Origin: Brevibacillus fortis
GTDB taxonomy: Bacteria; Bacillota; Bacilli; Brevibacillales; Brevibacillaceae
Reading direction: 5' to 3'
Assembly: GCF_003013395.1 (NCBI RefSeq)
Contig: NZ_PXZM01000036.1
Location: 124,001-188,000 of the forward strand
DNA: 64,000 bases
Below are positions 52,601 through 62,300 of this stretch, piece by piece. The position numbers and the translations under genes are program-made. How positions within the stretch are numbered: the stretch's first letter is position 1; every line of letters starts with the position of its first letter. The notes under the pieces were generated by a model. The model saw only the letters and a list, made by a program, of their open reading frames with translations, had not been told where the DNA came from and made no database searches.

Positions 52601-55600
52601 TTGACAACGATAACTGCACAAAACATCTTGCTGGCCAGTGGGCAGTTTGATCACGAAAAAGACTATTGGATGCAGAATCTCTCGAGAGAGTTTCATTCAC
52701 TCGACCTTTCAACAGACTCTCGGGCCTCGTTTCAGCGTCAGTCTGAGCTTCGTGAGCTGACCATCGCGTTTCCGGACGAGCTGAGCAAGGCGCTGATTCA
52801 TTTGAGCAATGGCTCGGATCAGCGTTTGTTCATGGCTTTGCTGAGTGGGTTTTGCATCTTGTTGTCCAAATATACGGGACATCAAGACATATGCGTTGGA
52901 ACGGCTATCTTTCGTCAATCAGAGCCGGGTGAGTTTTTGAACAAGGTACTGCCCTTGCGTCATCAGGTACTCCCGGAATGGAGCATCAAGGAGCTGCTGC
53001 AAGAAGTGCGGCAGACCTTAAAGGCTGCTGTGGAACACCAGAACTACCCAATCTTGCGGTTGATCGAGGAACTGCAGGTACCGCAGCAGGGGGACAGCAC
53101 GCCGTTCTTTGAGGCGACTTGCTTATTGGACGTACTTCATGATCAGGACGACCTGGAACAAGTTTCGAGCGAGTTACAGCTCCTCTTTTCGAAAAAGGGA
53201 AACTCGCTCGGATTACTCGTGCGTTACGTAGGCCAAAGATACCAACTCCCCATGATGGAACGGATGATGGAGCATTTGGTCCGTATCTATCGGGTTATCG
53301 TAGCCCAACCGGATCAAAAGATCGCTGAAATCGAGTGCTTATCTGAGGAAGAGGTTCGGGACTTAGTTCTTTCATTCAACGACAACCGGGTTGATTTTCC
53401 GCGTGATCAAACCTTTGATCGCCTCTTTGAGGAGCAGGTAAAAAAGACTCCTAATCGTAAAGCAGTGACAGACGGAAAAACAACCTTAACCTATCAGGAA
53501 TTAAACGAGCGATCCAATCAGCTCGCGCGTCATTTTATGCAGCAAGGATTAAGACCTGGCACGAAAATCGGTATCTATATGAAGCGTAACGTGGATACGC
53601 TTATTGCAATTCTTGCGGTGTTCAAAGCGGGAGGAGCCTACGTACCGATTGATCCAGACTATCCGCAGCATCGGATCCTGTATATCGTGCAAAAGAGCGA
53701 GATTGCTGGGTTGATTACTCAGCCTGACTTGCTAGATGGACTGGAGCCGATTCGAGCATCCTCACCTGAGCTGAAGTATCTCTATGTCTTTGGTCAATCC
53801 GATCAATCAGTAGAGTCACTTTCGGGAGAGGACATCGAGCGGGAGAGTGCGGCAACTGACTTGGCTTACATCATCTTCACATCGGGCACAACTGGACAAC
53901 CGAAAGGCGTAATGGTGCACCATCGTGGAATGATTAACCACATTTTCGCTAAAATCAACGACCTATCCCTTTGCGAGGATGATCTGGTCGCACAGACGGC
54001 ATCCCTTTGCTTCGATATTTCTGTTTGGCAATATCTGTCTGTTTTGCTGGTGGGTGGCTCTGTGCTGGTGGTCGATACAGAGACGGTAATGGATACCCAG
54101 GCCCTTCATAACGTACTCCGTTCCAACTGCGTCACCGTAGCGGAAGTGGTACCATCGCTGCTCTCCGTGCTGCTTGACCTTGTTCAAGAATGGTCCGATT
54201 CCGAACGCAGCTTCCCTGATCTAAGGTGGATGGCAGTTACAGGAGAGGAGCTGCCTGCCCCTTTGGTGCAGCGATGGTTTGCCTGCTATTCGGAAATTCC
54301 ATTGGTGAATATGTACGGGCCAACGGAAGCATCGGATGATATTACCCACCATATTATCCGTGAAATGCCCAGCGATCAGCAGATAGTGGTTCCTATTGGC
54401 ATGCCGATTCAGAACACTCATATTTACATACTCGATCAACATCAGTGTATCTGCCCGCGAGGAGTTAAAGGAGAAATTTGTGTAGCCGGTCCGGGAGTTG
54501 GGTACGGCTACTACAAAGATGAGGAACGGACGCAAAAAGTCTTTATAGCAAATCCGTATGCCAGCTGGGTAGAAGACGCGGACTATCAAGTCCTCTACCG
54601 AACAGGTGATGTAGGCCGGATCACGGAGGACGGATATATTGAGTACTTCGGGAGAATGGACAATCAAGTCAAGATTCGGGGGTACCGAATTGAATTGAGT
54701 GAGATTGAACAGGTTATGCGCAGACATCCTGCGGTCAAGGATGTAGTGGTCTTGGCGCTCTCAGAGGACACAGGCGCAAAGTACTTATGTGCCTATATCG
54801 TTCCAGTGGAGGATTTTTCCGCCAGAGATGTGCGTGATTATCTGTTTACTGTGCTTCCGGAATACATGGTGCCGATGCACTATGTAAAACAAAATGTATT
54901 GCCGCTCACCCCTAACGGAAAAGTGGACAGAGGTGCTTTACCGAAGCCTGGCATACAGGATCGGGTCGACACATCTAGTTTTGTTTCAGCAACAACCGAG
55001 ACGGAAAAAGTTCTCACCCACATCTGGGCTCAAGTGTTACAGCTCGATCCAAAAACAATCAGTGCCCGGGACAATTTCTTTGCTCTAGGGGGGCATTCCT
55101 TAAAAATCAACGCGGTGGCTGCGCAGGTTGCACAGCAGTTTGGCGTACAGATTCCACTGCGAACCATGTTTAATCACCCAACTATTCAGGAGCTCGGCAA
55201 GGTGATTGATGAAGCAGACAAGACGATTATGAAAACACGATTCTCAGTCGAAGCCAGATCGTCCTATCCAGTTACTCCTGCCCAGCGTAAATTCTTTATC
55301 CTTCAGCAGTTGAATCCGGCTGACACAAGTCTTCACATTACGGCTGCCCGTTTCATTGAGGGTGATTTGAGCCGAGAGAAGGTAGAACAGGCTTTTCAAG
55401 GATTGATTGAACGCCATGAATCTCTTCGCACCACGTTTGATTATATCGACGGGCAAGTGGTTCAAATTGTACATGATTCATTGGTCTTTCATTTGGAAGA
55501 GAGCGAAGCAAGTGGGGAACAGTTGGATGCCAGCCTGGCAACGTTTGTGCGGCCATTCGACTTGCGTCAGGCACCCTTGCTGCGTGCAGGGCTAATCAGG

Positions 55601-56584
55601 ATTGCACCGGAAAAGCATCTCTTGTTGTTCGACATGCACCATATCGTTTCAGACGGTGTATCCATGGATATTCTCGTGGAGGACTTTGTTCGTCTCTATG
55701 CAGGCGTGACACTTCCTGCATTGGATGTTCAGCAAAAAGAATTTGCTGTTTGGCAGGAATCTGCACTGGATTCAGGTGAGCTTCAAGTTGACTATTGGGC
55801 AGACTTGTTTACCAGCCCGGCTCCACTTCTTTCGATTCCGACTGATTACGAAAGGCCAGAATCTCTTACGTTTCCTGGTGCAACGATTGAGTTCGAGATA
55901 TCGGCAGAGGAGAGGCAGCGGTTGCAGGAGCTGGCAGCGCAGGAACATGCGACACTCTACATGGTGCTGTTGTCGGTTTACAACATGTTGCTTGCCAAAT
56001 ACAGCGGTCAAGAGGATATCGTTGTTGGAACTCCGGTAGCTGGGCGTAAATTTGCAGAGTTTGATGAAGTAATCGGGATGTTTATCAACACGATTCCCCT
56101 ACGCAATTATCCAAAAGGCGAGAAAACCTATCGCGAGTTTCTTGCGGAGGTCCGCGAGCATACGCTAGCCTCTTTTGAACAAGCGGATTACCCGATTGAT
56201 TTGTTTGTCCAGACACTTGGCCTTGAGCCAAATACAGGTCGCCAGCCCCTTTTTGATACGATCTTCGTCCTGCAAAACATGGACAATCCGGAAGGGGAAC
56301 TGGAGCTTGAGGACATGATCGTCAAAAACTATCCACTGCAAAATAACACGGCGAAACTTGACCTTCATCTGGCGGCTTACCCTGTTTTCGACAGACTTAC
56401 ATGTAAGCTGGATTACCGCAGTGACCTGTTCCAAAAAGAAACGATGGAGCAGTTTGTGAGTGACTTCAATAGCTTGTTGCAGCAGGTGATGGAAGATCCC
56501 CAGCGCCTCCTGCAAGACTTTGAATTGACCCGTGACGTAGCCCTTATTCAAGCACAGGGCGTCGATTGGGATTTTGAATTTTAG
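52601..56584 (+). CDS. NRPS4: half C-A(Dab-like)-T-C
   Basis: 1,327 residues (TTG 52601, GAGGG 6 bp upstream). Residues 1-250 correspond only to the C-terminal half of a condensation domain (from the DYW region onward; no HHxxxDG), so this part is structural or docking. A domain about 267-783 (TSGTTGQPKG near 430); code DIWEATMDDK by my alignment, close to the 2,4-diaminobutyrate code DIWELTADDK. Hence a diamino acid, most likely Dab or a close relative. T Ser near 833 in LGGHSL. C domain about 884-1293 (HHIVSDG near 1014). It ends GVDWDFEF, matching the acidic-aromatic tail of NRPS3. The upstream C of NRPS3 and the downstream NRPS5 fit the order of a linear line. Confidence 0.87.
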   Translation: MTTITAQNILLASGQFDHEKDYWMQNLSREFHSLDLSTDSRASFQRQSELRELTIAFPDELSKALIHLSNGSDQRLFMALLSGFCILLSKYTGHQDICVGTAIFRQSEPGEFLNKVLPLRHQVLPEWSIKELLQEVRQTLKAAVEHQNYPILRLIEELQVPQQGDSTPFFEATCLLDVLHDQDDLEQVSSELQLLFSKKGNSLGLLVRYVGQRYQLPMMERMMEHLVRIYRVIVAQPDQKIAEIECLSEEEVRDLVLSFNDNRVDFPRDQTFDRLFEEQVKKTPNRKAVTDGKTTLTYQELNERSNQLARHFMQQGLRPGTKIGIYMKRNVDTLIAILAVFKAGGAYVPIDPDYPQHRILYIVQKSEIAGLITQPDLLDGLEPIRASSPELKYLYVFGQSDQSVESLSGEDIERESAATDLAYIIFTSGTTGQPKGVMVHHRGMINHIFAKINDLSLCEDDLVAQTASLCFDISVWQYLSVLLVGGSVLVVDTETVMDTQALHNVLRSNCVTVAEVVPSLLSVLLDLVQEWSDSERSFPDLRWMAVTGEELPAPLVQRWFACYSEIPLVNMYGPTEASDDITHHIIREMPSDQQIVVPIGMPIQNTHIYILDQHQCICPRGVKGEICVAGPGVGYGYYKDEERTQKVFIANPYASWVEDADYQVLYRTGDVGRITEDGYIEYFGRMDNQVKIRGYRIELSEIEQVMRRHPAVKDVVVLALSEDTGAKYLCAYIVPVEDFSARDVRDYLFTVLPEYMVPMHYVKQNVLPLTPNGKVDRGALPKPGIQDRVDTSSFVSATTETEKVLTHIWAQVLQLDPKTISARDNFFALGGHSLKINAVAAQVAQQFGVQIPLRTMFNHPTIQELGKVIDEADKTIMKTRFSVEARSSYPVTPAQRKFFILQQLNPADTSLHITAARFIEGDLSREKVEQAFQGLIERHESLRTTFDYIDGQVVQIVHDSLVFHLEESEASGEQLDASLATFVRPFDLRQAPLLRAGLIRIAPEKHLLLFDMHHIVSDGVSMDILVEDFVRLYAGVTLPALDVQQKEFAVWQESALDSGELQVDYWADLFTSPAPLLSIPTDYERPESLTFPGATIEFEISAEERQRLQELAAQEHATLYMVLLSVYNMLLAKYSGQEDIVVGTPVAGRKFAEFDEVIGMFINTIPLRNYPKGEKTYREFLAEVREHTLASFEQADYPIDLFVQTLGLEPNTGRQPLFDTIFVLQNMDNPEGELELEDMIVKNYPLQNNTAKLDLHLAAYPVFDRLTCKLDYRSDLFQKETMEQFVSDFNSLLQQVMEDPQRLLQDFELTRDVALIQAQGVDWDFEF

Positions 56585-56614
56585 AGCAAGCGGTGAGTAA
56601 GAGGGGGAAGGCAT

Positions 56615-59308
56615 ATGGAGACTACTATTTCGCAAAACATTCTGCTAACCAGTCGGAAATTTAGCCGGGAGGAGCAGTACTGGCACGAGAAGTTACAGGG
56701 GGAGTGGACACTCTCCCTCCTTCCCACCGAAGGGACGGACAAGGAAGGCGATGAGGGAGAGGCGGTGACAAAAGAAATAGCTTTTGTATTTCCCGATGAT
56801 TTGAACGCTGCCGTTGCGGCCCATTGCGATCATCATCCGATGAAGCTCTACCTGTTCCTTTTGTCGACGTTTCAAATCATGCTGAATCGGTATAAGCAGA
56901 CAGACGACATGATCATTCTCACGCCCGTCTTTCAGAATCCGCTTCCCCCTAATGCTTGGAATCGGGTCCTGCCGCTGCGTGTACGGATGCATCAAGAAGC
57001 AACTTTTGCAGAAGTGGCGAAAGAGGGTAAGCAATTGGTCAAAGAAGCAATTGAGCATCAGAATTATCCGTTTTCGCAAATGATGCAATGGATTGATCTA
57101 TCCGACACGGATTTGAAGACACTGCTAGATACTGCCTTCGTACTAGAAAACATGCAAGATATTGCTGCTTTAGAAGATCTGTCACTACAAGTGCTATTTG
57201 CCTTCAAGCAAACCGAAGATGGAATTACAGGACGCGTGCGGTATGCGGGCGAGCAATTCCAAGGGGCAGTCATCGAACGGATGATCAGCCATTATCAACA
57301 AATTCTTCGTGAAGTGGTCACCGATCCCAAACGGTTGGTTAAGACAATCGATATGTTGACTGAAGCAGAGCGGACTGATTTGTTGTATACCCGCAATCAT
57401 ACGGATGTTCTTCATTCTGCTCCAAAGCCGATTCATCAATTGATTGAGGAACAGGCAGTGAGTACTCCGCATCTAACAGCAGCTGTGTTTGGCAACAAAA
57501 CTCTTACCTACGCTCAACTTAATGGCAAAGCCAATTTTCTTGCGCGTATGTTGAAGGACCGCGGCATTGGAAGAGGAAGCCATGTTCCGGTCTTGATGAA
57601 TCGTAGCTTGAATTTGGTCATTTCCCTGCTAGCGGTGATGAAAACAGGTGCAGCATTTGTCCCGCTAGACGTTCAAAGTCCGAACGAACGGAAAAAGCAG
57701 CTACTGGATGAATTGGATTGTCCGGTGACGCTGATTGGACCAGAAATACGTCCGGAACCGTCATTTGTGCAAGTGACACGTGCTGTCATCGTCGATGTGG
57801 ATGAAATCGGGGAAGAAGGAGACTTGAATGTCCAGGTAGATATTAACGACCCGATTTATGTGATCTATACATCTGGTTCCACTGGCAAACCAAAAGGAGC
57901 TGTCGTTCCTCATATCGGTATTTTCAATCGGTTCCGCTGGATGGATGAACATTACGGTTGTACGGAACAGGACGCTATTTTCCAGACGACTCCCCATCAC
58001 TACGACAGTTCGGTCTGGCAACTCTTCTGGCCGTTGCTGCATGGTGGCCGTACCGTATTGCCGATTCCTGAATTCGAGATGACGCTCGATCAAGTGTTGC
58101 ACGCCATTTCAACCTATCAGATTACGATTACGGACTTTGTGCCGTCGGTCTTCAACCTGCTGGTGGATCAAATGGAAACACGGACGGAGATACACGATTC
58201 ACTTTCTTCGATTCGCCACTTGATCTTGGGGGGAGAAGAAATTACGGCTCACACCGTGCATCTGTTTCTTCAGCGGTTTCCCCACATTCGTATCACGAAT
58301 CTGTACGGTCCGACGGAGACGTCTATTGGTGTCATCTACTTTGAAATCGACCATACCCATCAGGGACCGATACCGATTGGAAAGCCGATAGCCAATACGA
58401 AAATTCTGCTATTGGATTCCAGTCGCAAACTTGTTCCTGCTGGACATCAAGGGGAGATTTTTATAACAGGCTTGTGCTTGGGGCATGGATACTTGCACGA
58501 TCCTGAGAAAACAGCAGCCAGCTTTGTTGATAACCCTTATCCGGAAATTGGTTATCAAAAGATGTACCGGACAGGCGATCTTGGGCGTTATCTACCGAAT
58601 GGCAATATCAAGTTCTGTGGTCGCATCGATCATCAAGTAAAAGTACGCGGACACCGAATTGAGCTGGGCGAGATTGATGAGGTGCTATTGTCCCATCCGC
58701 AAGTAAAAGAGTGTGCTGTGCTATTTCAACAAGAGAAAGCTCGTTTGTGCGCTTACTATGTATCAAATGCGGCGGAATTGACCGCTAGCGATTTACGTGG
58801 TTATCTCGGCGAACGGCTTCCCGATCACATGATCCCATCCTTTTTTGTCAGCATTGAAAAAATGCCTTTGACAGCAGGGGGCAAGATCAATCGCAAGTTA
58901 CTGCCAGAAGTGGATGAACAACTGGCGTCCGATGCTGAATATGTAGCCCCCCGAAACGAGAAGGAAGAACAGCTGGTTACCATTTGGAAAGAGATCTTGG
59001 GGATCGAAAAAGTAGGGGTACACGACAGCTTTTTCCAGCTGGGAGGGAATTCCCTGCTGTTGCTCAAAATGCATGCGGAAATTGTCAAAAAAGTTGATGC
59101 CGACATAAGCGTCGCACATTTGTTCTCTTACTATACGATTGCCATGTTTGTGGATTTTCTCGAACAAAGAAAACAGGACCAGTTTGCATCTATGGAAGAT
59201 CAAAGCGATGATGATGAATCCCTTCTGGAATTGCTGAGGGAGGTCAAGGAGGGAGTTCTCTCCGTAGACAAGGGTGCCGAACTGATCGACAAAAGGAAGG
59301 GGAATTAG
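56615..59308 (+). CDS. NRPS5: half C-A-T with C-terminal docking helix
   Basis: 897 residues (ATG 56615, GAGGGGGAAGG upstream). It opens TTISQNILLTSRKFSREEQYW, nearly the same as NRPS4 (TTITAQNILLASGQF), and again holds only the C-terminal half of a condensation domain (about 1-255). A domain about 272-765 (TSGSTGKPKG near 419); code DSWDIGLIGK by my alignment, no known match; Asp at 278 suggests a positively charged substrate. T Ser near 812 in LGGNSL. The last ~40 residues (ESLLELLREVKEGVLSVDKG) form a helix typical of docking to the following PKS. No C domain follows; the growing chain passes to the KS. Confidence 0.86.
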   Translation: METTISQNILLTSRKFSREEQYWHEKLQGEWTLSLLPTEGTDKEGDEGEAVTKEIAFVFPDDLNAAVAAHCDHHPMKLYLFLLSTFQIMLNRYKQTDDMIILTPVFQNPLPPNAWNRVLPLRVRMHQEATFAEVAKEGKQLVKEAIEHQNYPFSQMMQWIDLSDTDLKTLLDTAFVLENMQDIAALEDLSLQVLFAFKQTEDGITGRVRYAGEQFQGAVIERMISHYQQILREVVTDPKRLVKTIDMLTEAERTDLLYTRNHTDVLHSAPKPIHQLIEEQAVSTPHLTAAVFGNKTLTYAQLNGKANFLARMLKDRGIGRGSHVPVLMNRSLNLVISLLAVMKTGAAFVPLDVQSPNERKKQLLDELDCPVTLIGPEIRPEPSFVQVTRAVIVDVDEIGEEGDLNVQVDINDPIYVIYTSGSTGKPKGAVVPHIGIFNRFRWMDEHYGCTEQDAIFQTTPHHYDSSVWQLFWPLLHGGRTVLPIPEFEMTLDQVLHAISTYQITITDFVPSVFNLLVDQMETRTEIHDSLSSIRHLILGGEEITAHTVHLFLQRFPHIRITNLYGPTETSIGVIYFEIDHTHQGPIPIGKPIANTKILLLDSSRKLVPAGHQGEIFITGLCLGHGYLHDPEKTAASFVDNPYPEIGYQKMYRTGDLGRYLPNGNIKFCGRIDHQVKVRGHRIELGEIDEVLLSHPQVKECAVLFQQEKARLCAYYVSNAAELTASDLRGYLGERLPDHMIPSFFVSIEKMPLTAGGKINRKLLPEVDEQLASDAEYVAPRNEKEEQLVTIWKEILGIEKVGVHDSFFQLGGNSLLLLKMHAEIVKKVDADISVAHLFSYYTIAMFVDFLEQRKQDQFASMEDQSDDDESLLELLREVKEGVLSVDKGAELIDKRKGN

Positions 59309-59309
59309 G

Positions 59310-62300
59310 ATGAGTTTGCTAAAAAAATACATCTTGGAGCAAGTGGCAGCTCATCGACTGCAAGAGAAAGAAGCACTTCCTTTGCTGAAAGAACTGTCAT
59401 CTACTAACGTAAATGCACGCCAAGATATCGCGATCATCGGTATGGCTTGTCGTTTTCCCGGAGCCAGCAGCCTCGAAGAATACTGGAACAATCTAAAACA
59501 GGGGCACGATTCAATCGGTGATATCCCTGCTGCTAGACGTCCAGATGTCGAGCGGGTAGCGAGAGAATTTTTTAATGACACTGAATTCAATTATGAGCGG
59601 ATGGGTTATCTCGATCACGTGGATTTATTTGATCATGCGTTTTTCGAGATATCACCTGCAGAGGCTCGAACCATGGATCCTTATCAGCGGATGTTTCTCG
59701 AGTTGGCATGGGAAACATTTGAACATGCCGGGTATAGCGAGAAGATGATCAACGGTTCTCCTACAGGCGTATTTCTCGGATATTGTGACAATGAATCACA
59801 ATACCAGCGTGTGTTGAAAAACATTGATTCGTCTTCGCTGGCTGGCAACGTTGCAGCAATTATCGCTTCACGAATTTCCTATTTGCTGAATCTGTCAGGT
59901 CCGAGTCAACTGATTAATACATCTTGCTCTTCCTCCTTGGTCGCTCTGCATCAAGCATGTCAGGCGATTGGAAATAACGATTGTCGAATGGCTCTCGTAG
60001 GTGGAGTTAACCTTTCACTGTTTCCGATCCAACAAGATACTGACTTTGGCATCGTCTCTGTAGAGCGCAAAACCAAAGCATTTGATGACTTTGCTGATGG
60101 AACCGTATGGGGAGAAGGTCTTGGCGCAGTTCTTTTGAAGTCATACGATCAAGCAGTCAAGGACAACGATTATATCCATGCAGTAATTAAAAGCACCGCG
60201 GTCAATTGTGATGGCCGTTCTACCAGTATTACAGCGCCCAATGCGATTTCCCAGTCTGCTCTGTTGCGAACAACCTGGGAGCGTGCGCGAATCAATCCGG
60301 AGAGCATCTCCTATATTGAGGCACATGGGACGGGGACAAGACTAGGCGACCCTGTTGAGATTGAGGGGATCATGCATGCGTTCCAGAAAGTTTCAAAACG
60401 CAAGCAATTTTGCGCAATAGGTTCGGTCAAAAGCAATATCGGACACACGATAGCAGCATCAGGTGTGGCTGGTATCATTAAGACGGTTCTGATGATGAAG
60501 CATCGCCAGATTCCGCCGACTCTGCATGTGAAACGGCCGAATACCTTAATTCCTTTTATCGATTCGCCTGTTTATATAAATGATGTGCTAAAGGCTTGGG
60601 ATGTAGAGGCGGACCAACCTGTAAGAAGAGCCGGCGTTAGTGCATTCGGCCTGAGCGGGACAAACGCCCACGTCATATTGGAAGAGTCTCCTAAGCGCGA
60701 GGAGACAAAGGTTCCAGAACAATCTGGTGATTATCTATTTACGTTATCTGCCAAGACAAATGAGTCGCTATGGGACTTGCTTGCGAAGTACAAAGCATTT
60801 TTGTCAGGGCCTGCTGAGCAATCCCTTTTTGATATGTGCGCGACTGCCAATATGGGACGTGGTCACTATCAGTATCGTCTTGCCTTCGTTATCAACAGTA
60901 AAGAGGACTTTTTGCAGAAGATCCATCTCCTGTGCGAGGGAGAACGGACGGCGGATGGTGCTCCACTCGTTGAGGGGAACCAGGTGTTCTACGGGGTACT
61001 GAATTCCCGTGGTGAAAGTTCATTGCCGATCAGCATGCAAATAGACAGCACTGACCCAGTAGAAATGGCAAAACAGTATGTGCGAGGGGTGCCGATCAAT
61101 TGGCTTGAATACTACCGTCCTGTCAAATGGAAAAAGGTACCTTTGCCAACCTATTCCTTTGCCAAGACCCGTCACTGGGTGCAATCGGATCAGCCTGCAA
61201 ACGACACAGTTGAGCGGTCCGCTGCTGTAGCATCTGAGGCGGCACATGAGAACGAATCTGCTGATGTTCATAAAATTGCTACCACCTTCTTTACTTTTGG
61301 GGAAAATTTACTGAATCAGATGAATGTCCAAAAGCAAACAGGTCTGGAAGAGGATGAAACTTTTTATTCTGGCTTGTCATCGCTTGAATGCTTCAAGCAA
61401 CTGGGCGTTTTCCACAAGCAGAGTCAAACGTACACGGTGGAAGAATTGCGCGAAGCTGTAACGTGTGATGGAAGGAATGAACATCTCTTCCAACTCATGC
61501 TAGGGCTCGTCGTGCAAACGGCCCTTGTTGAACAAGTTGCAGGAACATATGGACTTGCTGCTCAAGCAGAGGGTCTTGATGCGGAAACGTTTTATCTGGA
61601 TTGTCTTGATCGCTATCCGAATGAACGCGATACGTTCATCCAATTGAAAGCGTGTTTTGCCTATTATTCAAAAATCATGGCAGGTCAGATGATTTCTACG
61701 CCTGTACTTTTGTTGGATGACACTTCGGACTTTTTCAAGACATATGCGGATCGTACTACGTTTGGAAGCCCGTCTGGACTTATGGCAGTGGAAACCATTG
61801 CCCAGTACGTCAATTCGTTTAGTCGTCCCGTTCGAGTTTTGGAGATCGGAGGCGGTTCCAGAAGTCTTACTCGCCTCATGCTGCCAAAAATTGAGAAGCA
61901 AGAGGTCACCTATCTGTTTACGGATCGTGCCCAATCGTCTCTTGCAGAGGCAGAAAAAGAGTTCAAAGAAGTGTATCCGTTTGTGGAGTGCCGCCTGTTC
62001 AACATGGAACAGGATCCAGCCGAACAAGGATTCGATTTACACACATACGATGTGATTATCGCCAATAACGCTATTCACAGGACGAAGGATGTTCGGGCGA
62101 CATTATCGATCTTGCATCGGTTGCTTGCAGAGCAAGGATTGCTGTTTGCGATCGAGCTTACGAAAGATCGTTCAACAGCAAATGTGATCGGGGGGCTTGC
62201 TGCTGACTGGTGGCAGCATGAGGACTCCGAGCTGCGGCAGCAATCCAGACTGATGGATCCCTCACGCTGGGAAAAGGCGCTTCGGGATACGAACTATCAA

